From positions 1-30,747 of the IMG/VR virus record IMGVR_UViG_3300028844_004700: a DNA stretch of 30,747 nucleotides. One strand, given 5' to 3'. The stretch comes from a virus. Numbering within the stretch: the stretch's first letter is position 1; every line of letters begins with the position of its first letter. A program made the translations under genes and the position numbers. Below the pieces are notes generated by a model, which was not told where the DNA came from, searched no databases, and saw only the letters and a list, made by a program, of their open reading frames with translations. This document shows, piece by piece, positions 1 to 9,012 of this stretch.

Positions 1-2373
1 GATAATTTCATGCTTGTCTTTTCTCAGTATGGGTATGTTTTAATTTACAATGAAAAAGGTGTTTTTCAAGGTAGTATTAATCCATCTCCTTACCTTGGGC
101 GAGATATTCATACATTTCAATATACAGCAAAACAAGACGTTTTAATTTTAACTCATCCTTACCATAAAGTTCAGGCAATACAGAGAGAGAGCGCGGCATC
201 TTCTGGGTTTATAATGTTTGATGCTCAGTTTGACAGTGAGCCAGCGCATAACTTTGGTAACATACTAAGTACAGCGACAATTGATAAGTCATACAAGCTT
301 TTCTTTAACAATCTAAGTGAGGGGGACTTGTGCCAGATAAAGTTGTTCTACGGCAACCCAGAGGATGAATCAAACCTAATTTCATCTCCAAATGATTTTA
401 CCACCGACTGGAGCAGGGTGTTTACCGATGAAAACGTAAATATAACACCTAACCAGCTAAACGATCCGGACGGAAACAAAACAATAGACAGGGTCGAAAT
501 GGATGGAACCGACTACTCTGCTATGAGCACAGAAGTGGAGATGTCTATTAATAAATGGTACACACTAAGTTTCTATATACAACTAGGAACTGCTGGCGGC
601 GTTGATCTTTATTTTAATGGAGGCGGCAATCTTCTTTCGCAGGATCTAACTAGCTCAGTAAATGATACTGAGCTTACTAGGGTTGAATACACTTTCAAAG
701 CTAGTGGAATCAACGGTTTTTTTGAGATAGGAAAGAGGTTGGGCAGTGGTACTGATTGGGCTGGTAGCTTTTATGCTGGATGGTTCCAGTTAGAGGAAGG
801 GAAAACCGCCACTGATTACAAAGGGGCGTTACCAAGCCCATATCTTGTATCTTTTTACTACTCCGTTATTGATAGTGGTATTGTTGGTGGAGGGCAGAGC
901 GCCTCATCAATGGTTAGTAGTCTAAATAGCAACATAAGCGGCTTAGGTTATAAGGCAACAGCGGTTTATCAGGAACTAAGTAAAGGCGGTTATAATTACC
1001 AAGAGTTATTATATTTGTCTATCATTCCCAAAGCATCGCTAGCAGAGGGAAGTTATTTACAAGAGTGCGGCACGTCATCAAATACTGGCAACATGGTTTT
1101 AACTTATGATTACGCTGAAACAACTGGTGATGTAGGGGATGAGCCAGCTTGGAGTGAAACAAGGGGCTACCCTTCTACGTGCGTATTCCATCAAGGGAGG
1201 TTATATTTCGGCGGAAGTAAATCTTTACCTCAAACAATATGGGGTTCTAACTCTTACGACGAGTTTAATTTTGAAACTGTGGACTCAAGCAATATTGTTG
1301 ATACTGACTACATAAACAGGACAATAACATCTAATGATTCAATGGCCATCACGTCATTACTCAGCGGAACAAGTCTTATTGTTGGGTCAAACCTTGGAAT
1401 GCTAACCATATCAGCTTCTGGCGGCACAATAACGCCAACAGACGCAATAATTACGCGAGAAAACTCGCTGGGCTGTCGTTTGATTCCCATGGTTACAATG
1501 GATAACACTGTTTTCTACCTACAATCAGGCGGTAGCGAGCTAAATAATATAGGCTATGATTACTCTTCTGAAACCTATGCAACATACCCAAACGCTTTAT
1601 TGTCTGATCATTTAGTTGATAGGCCTGTTGAAATGTGCGTGACAACTGGAGGCGGTGATTTTAACTCTGAAAGTTTATTCGTTATTAATGAGAGTGGTAA
1701 TGCTTCTGTATTTAGAAGGGTTGCAGCTCAAGAAGTCTCCAACTGGTCTAGCCTTGCAATGGATGGAGATATAGTTTCTTGTTCTGGTGTTGATGATGAC
1801 GCTTGGTTTATCGTTAGGCGAGAAAATTCTAATGGTAAATTTTACACGCTTGAATCAATGAGCGAATCAGGGGTTTACCTTGATTGTCATACTTCTTTTA
1901 CTGGTATGAGTGGAATAACTGAATTAACAGGTCTAGATTCTTATGCTGGCACTGAGGTTGCAATTTTATCTGATGGTTATTTTAATACTGACACCGTTAG
2001 TGATGATGGCACTTTACAGATTCAGTATAGTTCAGATTCAATTATTATCGGCTACCCGATTGATTTTGAACTTGAGACGATGCCCGTTAATATTGAAACT
2101 CAACAAGGTCATATTAGATTCAAAAGAAAGCGCATAATCAAAACACAGATTGATCTACAAGATTCATTTGGCTTTGATGTTGAGTATAATAAAAGAGTTA
2201 AAACCGTTGGTGATCACTCGATGGATTTTAATTTTGGAGCACCAGAAGCGCAAACTAAAATTGAAGAGCTAAACTGGTTGGGGTGGACTAAAGAGGATTG
2301 CACTATAAAAATATCGTCTAAATCCCCTTATCCTGTTAATATTAGAAGCATGGAATTTGAAGTGCATTACTAG
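1..2373 (+). CDS. Tail tube/stabilisation protein (tail tubular B-like), 5'-truncated
   Basis: This is a podovirus tail protein of the type that lies just after tail tubular protein A and forms the tail nozzle. The reading frame is open to base 1 and the first visible residues already match the interior of such proteins (a 'DVLILTHP' motif at about residues 43-50, counted from the ATG at 10), so the true start is probably upstream of the window. A family-like segment, 'RGYPSTCVFHQGRLYFGG' followed by 'PQTIWGS', lies at residues 385-413. Residues of about 124-270 look like an inserted beta-sandwich binding module ending in 'WFQLEEGKTATDY', a signature common in phage carbohydrate-binding domains. 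It is followed after 11 bases by the internal virion gene at 2385. The general assignment is firm; the exact family name and the missing length are not visible. Confidence 0.85.
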   Translation, partial: DNFMLVFSQYGYVLIYNEKGVFQGSINPSPYLGRDIHTFQYTAKQDVLILTHPYHKVQAIQRESAASSGFIMFDAQFDSEPAHNFGNILSTATIDKSYKLFFNNLSEGDLCQIKLFYGNPEDESNLISSPNDFTTDWSRVFTDENVNITPNQLNDPDGNKTIDRVEMDGTDYSAMSTEVEMSINKWYTLSFYIQLGTAGGVDLYFNGGGNLLSQDLTSSVNDTELTRVEYTFKASGINGFFEIGKRLGSGTDWAGSFYAGWFQLEEGKTATDYKGALPSPYLVSFYYSVIDSGIVGGGQSASSMVSSLNSNISGLGYKATAVYQELSKGGYNYQELLYLSIIPKASLAEGSYLQECGTSSNTGNMVLTYDYAETTGDVGDEPAWSETRGYPSTCVFHQGRLYFGGSKSLPQTIWGSNSYDEFNFETVDSSNIVDTDYINRTITSNDSMAITSLLSGTSLIVGSNLGMLTISASGGTITPTDAIITRENSLGCRLIPMVTMDNTVFYLQSGGSELNNIGYDYSSETYATYPNALLSDHLVDRPVEMCVTTGGGDFNSESLFVINESGNASVFRRVAAQEVSNWSSLAMDGDIVSCSGVDDDAWFIVRRENSNGKFYTLESMSESGVYLDCHTSFTGMSGITELTGLDSYAGTEVAILSDGYFNTDTVSDDGTLQIQYSSDSIIIGYPIDFELETMPVNIETQQGHIRFKRKRIIKTQIDLQDSFGFDVEYNKRVKTVGDHSMDFNFGAPEAQTKIEELNWLGWTKEDCTIKISSKSPYPVNIRSMEFEVHY

Positions 2374-2384
2374 AGGTTGAAAAC

Positions 2385-2825
2385 ATGAATGAAGGTGCAA
2401 GCGGTGTAAATCCTTATGCTAAAGGCGCGAATGCTGGTATAGGCCTGTATTCGTCTTATCAGCAAACAAAGGCTAATCGTTACAATGTAAAAACTGAGGC
2501 AGCAAGGGCTAAAACGGCAAGGTTAAAAGAGTACCGTGATACTATGGCGACAAACCTAGCTCAAGGTGCGGCTAGTGGCTTTGCTCAGTCTGGCAACTTG
2601 GTGGATATAAATAACGCCAATGCCTTGACGCTAGAGTCTGATATTGGCAAGATAGACACGCAAGCAAGCACGCAGATTAAGCTTGCTAAATTGGCTGGTA
2701 AGGGGCAAATGGCATCAATATTCGGCTCTGCTGCAACCTCCATTTATGAGCAAGAAAGCAAAAAGAATAAAATGACTGAATCAATCGGTAGCGCTCAACC
2801 TTCTAACGACATTGCAAACGGGTAG
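2385..2825 (+). CDS. Small internal virion protein (T7 gp14-like position)
   Basis: The predicted 146-residue protein is rich in Ala, Gly, Gln and Ser, with a central charged helical stretch and a glycine-rich start. In T7-like phages a small internal core protein sits directly between the tail nozzle gene and the two large core proteins, which is exactly this position; those proteins are ejected with the DNA and help build a trans-envelope channel. Size and composition fit, but the family is poorly conserved and the assignment rests mainly on synteny. A 'gagg' ribosome site precedes the ATG at 2385, and the stop is 3 bases before the next start. Confidence 0.65.
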   Translation: MNEGASGVNPYAKGANAGIGLYSSYQQTKANRYNVKTEAARAKTARLKEYRDTMATNLAQGAASGFAQSGNLVDINNANALTLESDIGKIDTQASTQIKLAKLAGKGQMASIFGSAATSIYEQESKKNKMTESIGSAQPSNDIANG

Positions 2826-2828
2826 ATA

Positions 2829-4952
2829 ATGAAATTAATTCAAACTGGCGAACAAGTAACTGGCACTGTTTTATCTAATACAGGCGAAAGAGCGATAAGC
2901 GCATCATCAAGAGCCTTGCTTGAATCGTCAAATCAAATAGCTAATGCAGCGGAAAGAATAGGAAACAAGGAGTTTGAGGATGATTTCAACATTGCAGCGA
3001 AAGAAGCAGAAGAACAAGCAGGTATTGACGCGGTTGAGGCGGTCGAGAGCGGTTACACTTTTGACGAAGACAATAACAATACAATCTACGCTCAACAGTT
3101 CAACAAAACTGCACGAATGACTGCGCAAGCAAACATTGACGCGCAAATAACAAGCAAGTCAAAAGAGTTAAGTGTCGCATATAGCAATGACGCTCAAGGC
3201 TTTCAAACTGCCTTGAAAGAGCATGTAGACGCATTCTCATATGATAATAATTTAGATGCTCAGCAAAAAGCAGTGCTTAGCGGAAAGGTAGTTGCAGAGA
3301 ACAAAAAATACCTTGGCTCTATTATGGCTAAATCAGTAATTGAGCAAAAGAATAAAGAAAGTGTTAGCGTGATCAATGCAATTGAAACTCGATCAAACGT
3401 AGCTCTTCAAAATTTATTTGATGGTGATAAAGTTGCGTTTAACGAAGATTTAGGCCTAGTTAATAAAGAGCTGGAATTGGCAGTTGAAAATAACAACATC
3501 ACACCAGCTCAAGCAGCACAGCAAACGATCGCATTTACTAAAAAAGCCAACATTACAGAAGTTGAGGGGAAAGTAGAAAGAGCGGTTAATCTAATGCTTA
3601 GTGATGATTCGTTTACCTACGAAGAGCAGGTGGGTTATTTAAACCAAGGAAATAAAAAAATTGATGAATGGTTAGTAGAAACAGAAAAGAGTGGGCTTTA
3701 TTCGCCAAGTGAATTAAACCAAGAAGAAGATAAGCTGCGCAAATCTTTACAAAGAGCAAATGACACACTATTTAAAAAACAAAGTGACTTAATTAATGGC
3801 AATCTTTCTTCATCAATCGTAATGAACTCCGATGTGTTGGACTACAAAAACAAAGATGAAAAGAAAGCTATTGATATCGTTTATAAATCAATGGCAGGTG
3901 AAGCAGGTCAAGACATATTCAATCCGCAAACTCGACTTTTGGCTATCGAGCTATCTGCAAGTAAAAAGATAATTCCTTCTGAGGTTTTATCTTCTATGCG
4001 TAAAAATAGTAAATCTCGTGATCCTGAGCGTGTTTTAGCTGCGGTTAATCTAGTTACGGCAATGGTTGATAAGTCGCCCGATTTAATAGACCAATTCACA
4101 GACAGTGAGATTGCAATGGCTGCAAAGGTTCAATCATTAATCGGTCTAGGCGTTAACCCTCAAGATTCAGTCGTTGAGGCTAACGAATACTTTAGGAAGC
4201 CAGCGCAAGAGCGCAAAGAATCGGCTATATCAAACGCAACAAGTGAAGGCACTGCAAAAGCTTACAATAAAGCTGTCCGGTCATCATTAGAAGATTTTAA
4301 GGATGATAACCTTGACCCTATGTTCTTTAGTTCTGTAGATGATAGCTCTATGCTTAGTGGTGATTACAAAAGATTGCATGATCACTACCTAACTTTAACG
4401 GGTGATTATGAGGCTGCAACTGAATTAACCAACAAGCAAGTAAAAAATGTATATGGCGTTAGCTACTTGAACGGAGACCCTAAGATTCAAAAATATTCAC
4501 CTGAGCTTGTTATGAATAAATCTAACGATAAGTCAGAGTGGCTTCTTCAATCGTGGGGTAAACAGGTAAACAGAACCGTTAACGAACTAAACGGAAAGGG
4601 CGTAAAAGTTCGCAATGGTGATATTATTTATCAACCAAGCGTTGAGACTTACCGAGGAGTTAAAGCGTGGAAAATGTTTTATAAGGATTCTGATGGGATA
4701 CTAATACCTGTATCTGAAACAAAAGCCGGTTATTGGTTCCCTAATAAAGGCGAGACAGAAGTAGGTAAAAATGAAGCCTATGAAATTGAACAGGCAAAAA
4801 TTAAAGCTGCACAAAAAGCACAGGAAGCAAAAATATTGTATACTGGCAACACCGAGAATTTAAAATCAATTCGCAAACGCTTGAATAATGATGACGGGTT
4901 ATCATTATCTGAATCAGTACAAGACATTGAGCGTGATGATAAATACCAATAA
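2829..4952 (+). CDS. Large internal virion protein (T7 gp15-like)
   Basis: This 707-residue protein is mostly helical and charged, with long Gln/Ala/Glu-rich stretches at residues 1-250 and no signal peptide or clear enzymatic motif. Its place between a gp14-sized protein and a 1338-residue protein is the T7 order 14-15-16, and gp15 of T7 (747 aa) is of similar length. In T7 this protein forms the periplasmic tunnel of the DNA ejectosome. The start at 2829 follows the previous stop by 3 bases, with 'cgggtag' as ribosome site. The call comes from order, size and composition, not from a recognised motif. Confidence 0.65.
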   Translation: MKLIQTGEQVTGTVLSNTGERAISASSRALLESSNQIANAAERIGNKEFEDDFNIAAKEAEEQAGIDAVEAVESGYTFDEDNNNTIYAQQFNKTARMTAQANIDAQITSKSKELSVAYSNDAQGFQTALKEHVDAFSYDNNLDAQQKAVLSGKVVAENKKYLGSIMAKSVIEQKNKESVSVINAIETRSNVALQNLFDGDKVAFNEDLGLVNKELELAVENNNITPAQAAQQTIAFTKKANITEVEGKVERAVNLMLSDDSFTYEEQVGYLNQGNKKIDEWLVETEKSGLYSPSELNQEEDKLRKSLQRANDTLFKKQSDLINGNLSSSIVMNSDVLDYKNKDEKKAIDIVYKSMAGEAGQDIFNPQTRLLAIELSASKKIIPSEVLSSMRKNSKSRDPERVLAAVNLVTAMVDKSPDLIDQFTDSEIAMAAKVQSLIGLGVNPQDSVVEANEYFRKPAQERKESAISNATSEGTAKAYNKAVRSSLEDFKDDNLDPMFFSSVDDSSMLSGDYKRLHDHYLTLTGDYEAATELTNKQVKNVYGVSYLNGDPKIQKYSPELVMNKSNDKSEWLLQSWGKQVNRTVNELNGKGVKVRNGDIIYQPSVETYRGVKAWKMFYKDSDGILIPVSETKAGYWFPNKGETEVGKNEAYEIEQAKIKAAQKAQEAKILYTGNTENLKSIRKRLNNDDGLSLSESVQDIERDDKYQ

Positions 4953-4961
4953 GGCTAAAAA

Positions 4962-7900
4962 ATGGCAGATTTAACCGAAACTAATTTAGACATTGAAAGT
5001 GATTTTATTGATCAACAAGATGAAATAATTAACCCTGTTTCTGACTTTGGCGATCTAAAGCAAGTTAAAGTTGAAGAGGAGGCGGAGTTCAACCAAGATC
5101 TAGACGCGGAAGAATTCTCCTTTACCGACAAATTAGGCGCAGCGCTTAGAAAAGAAAACTTTGTAGGCTCTTATATTAGCTCAGAAGATAACTTGAAAGA
5201 TATTAACCGCGCTAGTTGGGCGCCAGAAGAGGGCTATAATCCTTTTGATGGTGACATTGAAGGCTATGAAGGTTATGAGCAAGAATTCACTAAAGCATTT
5301 ACACCAGAAGCAACCGAGGCAATCAAGCGACAAATAGACAAAGAGCAAGAAGATAATAAAATATTAGAATCTGCTTTTATGGGTGGCGCTGGTTATTCTG
5401 TGTTAGCCGCTGTTACTGACCCTTCACAATGGGCGCTGGCTATCACTACTGGTGGAATGGGTAACTATGCAAAAGGTGTAAGCACTTTGGCTAAAGCCGC
5501 ACAAGCAACCGCCGCGGTAACTGGTGAAACTGCAATCACAGAGGCATTGCTTCAATCAACACAAAGCTCTCGGTCAGCTCTTGAATCTGCTTTTAATATT
5601 GGTGGTGCCGCTGTTTTAGGTGGCATAGTTTCCGCTGGTGCATTTAAAATATCTGATTCATTTGACGCAAAAGAAGCACTAAGCGCAGTTACCAATGAAA
5701 CATTAAAGCATGATAGCAAACACACCTTTAATACCGATGTAGAATCATTTTCTATGGAAGCTGGGGATATTTCAGAACATACCGCCGTAATGAATCAAGG
5801 CGCAGCTAATGATCTTGAATTTAATATCAAAGCTAAATCAGGTGGTGCGGCAGCGGTTGACCAAAACGTAAACTTAACTAATGAAGCGTTAAGTATGGCT
5901 AGCCAATCAAAGGCGCAAAAGGCAGCTAAAGCAATGGTTGATAGCAAGGCAAATAAAATCATTTCTAAGCATTCACCAATACTAAGAACTATCACGTCAA
6001 CAAATATTAACACTAAAAACGCTGTCGTTGGATTGGCTGAAAACGCACTGATCATGGAGAATAATTACTCAGGTGATTTAGTATCTAGCCTTGATTTTGC
6101 AATAAAAAAATCTAACTTAGATAATATCAACACAGCTCGTAATATGGCTGATGTTAAAGCCGAACAATTAAAGCTTGATGGAGATTACGAGGCAGCAGTT
6201 ATAAAAGCTGAGCAAGACGCAACTGATGCTTATAACCCTAAAAAGAGCAAATCAACATTAGAGCAATTTGTAACCGTAGCAAAGCGAAAAGTTAAAAGAG
6301 TTAATGCTCGGCTCCAAACCTCTAGAGATTTAAGCAAAGAAGTTAAAGAGGAAGCGCTTAAGTTAATCAAGGATAATCTAAGCCCCAAAGCAGCAGTTAA
6401 TGAGGCTATAGGAAATGTTTTAGCTAAAAATGGTGATTTAGGTGATCGGGCAAAGACGATAAAAGACAGTTTTAATTTATCTTTTGATGAAAAGTTTGTG
6501 GCTTCTCAGGCGTCAACGCAAGCCGCTGAAACAATCGCCAATAAAGAAACAGCAATGTATGTAAACAAGCTTTCAAGGCTTGAGGATGATTATTTTAAAA
6601 AGTGGAACGAGTTAAGCGGAAAAAATAGCAATAAGCGGAACGACTTTAACACAAAAGCTTTTATGGTTTACAACCTTGATGGATCAAACAGCGATGAGCT
6701 TTTAGGTGGTTTAGGCTTAACTGCTGACAGCTCAGAAGCTAACCTGCTTGTTGATTATGCAGGGCAAGTAAAGAAACAAGTTATGGATCCGCTTCAAGAC
6801 GATATAGAAGAGTTTTTGCCAACTCTATGGGAAAACATAACCGACGAAGAGGGCAATATAATTGATACAAATTACCTTCACCGTAAATATAACACGCAAG
6901 CTATTGCAGATAATCACGATGCTTTTAAATCCATCTTGGTTAAGTATATTGATAGTAGCTCAAGAATTGCCGCAGAGAATGCACGATTAAAATCAACCGA
7001 TGTTTTAAATAGCCAGTTATCAGCACAAAGATTTGTTAATAACTTAGAAGCTCAAATATTAGACACTGAGTTAAAAATAAAAGAATCCCCTACGGGCAAA
7101 CTAAAAAACGAACTAGAAACTGAATTAGAAGAATTAAACGAAAGCCTTTTATTTAGAGAAGAAAATTTAGATAAAGCTGAACAAGCAGTAAAGCGCAATG
7201 CAATCAGAGGTGAAGATTTAACCGAGGAGCAATTGAGCGTAGCGGCTGAATACACCATCCAGAAAATCACCGATAACGGCGGCATTCTTAATCCTAGTGA
7301 CTTAATGGGCGCTGGCTCTGACGACATATTTAAGGCTAGAACAATCCAACTACCTAACAGTGCATTTTTAGCTAGTGCGGCTGATAACGTTGCTAATGTT
7401 GATTTCATCAACACCAATTTGAACTATTCAATATCAAGAGCGATTGAAGGTGTTACGCTTGAGACTTCTATTGCAAAGGCGTTCAAAGATAAAGGAAAGT
7501 TTTCTTTTTGGCGTGAGGCTAACGAGATAGAAAAGTTTGGCACCAATGAAAAATTTATTCAAGACGAACCACGACACATTGAAACAATAGACGATATCAA
7601 AGCCTATGTTAAAAGTGCTTATGTATTGGCCATTAAAAACGGTGAAGATTTAGAGATGATCGGAAAGCAAACCGACCAAGATTTAAAAGATATTGACGTT
7701 ATGTATGAGCGCTTGAGAGGTAATCGCGGTTCTTATGCAGACCCTGCGTCATTTGGCGCTAAGTTAAGTAAAACCTTTATGACGATAGGAGCAACTGCTT
7801 ATCTTGGGAAAGTTACTTTATCTAGTGCTCCTGATGTTGGTCGATTAATTATAAGAAATGGATTTCAAGAGTCATTTGATGCCATGAAGGTAATTACATC

Positions 7901-8978
7901 AAAAGCAATTAACGGCGAATTGCGAAACATGAAAAAAGAACAGTTAGATGCCTTTGGCGTTGCTGCTAGTGCTTGGATGAACAAACGCGCTCAAATGTTC
8001 GGTGACACAAAAGGTTTATATGATGATTCTCAAAAGTGGGATCGCATGTTATCCAAAGTTTCTAATAAATTCTTTCAGTTTACAGGGATTACTCACTGGA
8101 ATGATATGCTTCAAACGGTTGCATCTGTAAGTTCAATCAGTAACGCTATAAAATTAGGCGAAGATTTATCAAAAGGAGTAAAAGTAAAAGAGCACCACCT
8201 TGCACAAGCTAGAGCACTTGGCGTATCTGATGATGATTTAAAAGAAATATACTCTCAATGGGTTAAAGCTGGAAAAGAATCTCAGGGTTCTGTTAGATTT
8301 GCTAATATTGAGAAATGGGATAACCCAGAAATAACAAACAAATTTACTAACGCGGTTCATGCGGATATTAAACAAACCGTTATTGAGCCTAGCATAGGAG
8401 ATAAACCTTCTTGGTATGATGCAAACCCATTCACTAAGCATATTACACAGTTCCAAAGCTTTGTTAGCGCTTCTGTAACTCGCTCTATGTTATCGGGTAT
8501 GCAAACGGATGGAATAAGAGCAACGCAAGGCGCTATAGTAATGCTTGGTCTTGCTCACGCAATGAGATATGTTAAAGCTTATCTAGACGATCCTAGCGGC
8601 GAGAAAGCAAAGAAAATTGATGAAGAAGAAGCCTATACGCAAATAATGGAATCAATAGACCGGTCAGGGCTTCTACCTTTGCTAAGTTACTTTAACCGAT
8701 ACGGAACGCCTTTAACTGGATTATCATTAACTGGCTCAGAAGTAGGTCGCTATTCTCAAATGTCACAAACACGCGCGGCAATTGCTGGCCCCACTCTTGG
8801 AATAGTTGAGCGAGGGGCAAACATTGCAACCGATTTAATAAGGGCTGGAACAGGTGGGTCAGACAACAAAACGGCGGCAGAGCATTTAAACGAAGCAGGC
8901 AAAAACGCCTCAAGAATCGCGCCTTTTTCAAATTTTTACGGTATATCCTATTTGATGAATAGATATCGTGAGAAATAA
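4962..8978 (+). CDS. Very large internal virion protein (T7 gp16-like, no visible transglycosylase)
   Basis: At 1338 residues this is the largest gene and matches T7 gp16 (1318 aa) in size and position. T7 gp16 enters the cytoplasmic membrane during DNA ejection and carries an N-terminal lytic transglycosylase. Here the N-terminus is acidic (many Asp/Glu in residues 1-60), and I see no Glu-Ser pair or other transglycosylase motif. Gly/Ala-rich hydrophobic segments lie near residues 140-165 and 210-230, and further ones near the C-terminus ('IVMLGLAHAM'), suiting membrane insertion. The middle third is long charged helix. The ribosome site is 'aagg', 9 bases before ATG 4962. The role is inferred from synteny and size. 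Confidence 0.7.
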   Translation: MADLTETNLDIESDFIDQQDEIINPVSDFGDLKQVKVEEEAEFNQDLDAEEFSFTDKLGAALRKENFVGSYISSEDNLKDINRASWAPEEGYNPFDGDIEGYEGYEQEFTKAFTPEATEAIKRQIDKEQEDNKILESAFMGGAGYSVLAAVTDPSQWALAITTGGMGNYAKGVSTLAKAAQATAAVTGETAITEALLQSTQSSRSALESAFNIGGAAVLGGIVSAGAFKISDSFDAKEALSAVTNETLKHDSKHTFNTDVESFSMEAGDISEHTAVMNQGAANDLEFNIKAKSGGAAAVDQNVNLTNEALSMASQSKAQKAAKAMVDSKANKIISKHSPILRTITSTNINTKNAVVGLAENALIMENNYSGDLVSSLDFAIKKSNLDNINTARNMADVKAEQLKLDGDYEAAVIKAEQDATDAYNPKKSKSTLEQFVTVAKRKVKRVNARLQTSRDLSKEVKEEALKLIKDNLSPKAAVNEAIGNVLAKNGDLGDRAKTIKDSFNLSFDEKFVASQASTQAAETIANKETAMYVNKLSRLEDDYFKKWNELSGKNSNKRNDFNTKAFMVYNLDGSNSDELLGGLGLTADSSEANLLVDYAGQVKKQVMDPLQDDIEEFLPTLWENITDEEGNIIDTNYLHRKYNTQAIADNHDAFKSILVKYIDSSSRIAAENARLKSTDVLNSQLSAQRFVNNLEAQILDTELKIKESPTGKLKNELETELEELNESLLFREENLDKAEQAVKRNAIRGEDLTEEQLSVAAEYTIQKITDNGGILNPSDLMGAGSDDIFKARTIQLPNSAFLASAADNVANVDFINTNLNYSISRAIEGVTLETSIAKAFKDKGKFSFWREANEIEKFGTNEKFIQDEPRHIETIDDIKAYVKSAYVLAIKNGEDLEMIGKQTDQDLKDIDVMYERLRGNRGSYADPASFGAKLSKTFMTIGATAYLGKVTLSSAPDVGRLIIRNGFQESFDAMKVITSKAINGELRNMKKEQLDAFGVAASAWMNKRAQMFGDTKGLYDDSQKWDRMLSKVSNKFFQFTGITHWNDMLQTVASVSSISNAIKLGEDLSKGVKVKEHHLAQARALGVSDDDLKEIYSQWVKAGKESQGSVRFANIEKWDNPEITNKFTNAVHADIKQTVIEPSIGDKPSWYDANPFTKHITQFQSFVSASVTRSMLSGMQTDGIRATQGAIVMLGLAHAMRYVKAYLDDPSGEKAKKIDEEEAYTQIMESIDRSGLLPLLSYFNRYGTPLTGLSLTGSEVGRYSQMSQTRAAIAGPTLGIVERGANIATDLIRAGTGGSDNKTAAEHLNEAGKNASRIAPFSNFYGISYLMNRYREK

Positions 8979-9012
8979 CATTTAAACCATACGAAACCAA
9001 CAAGGAATTAAC

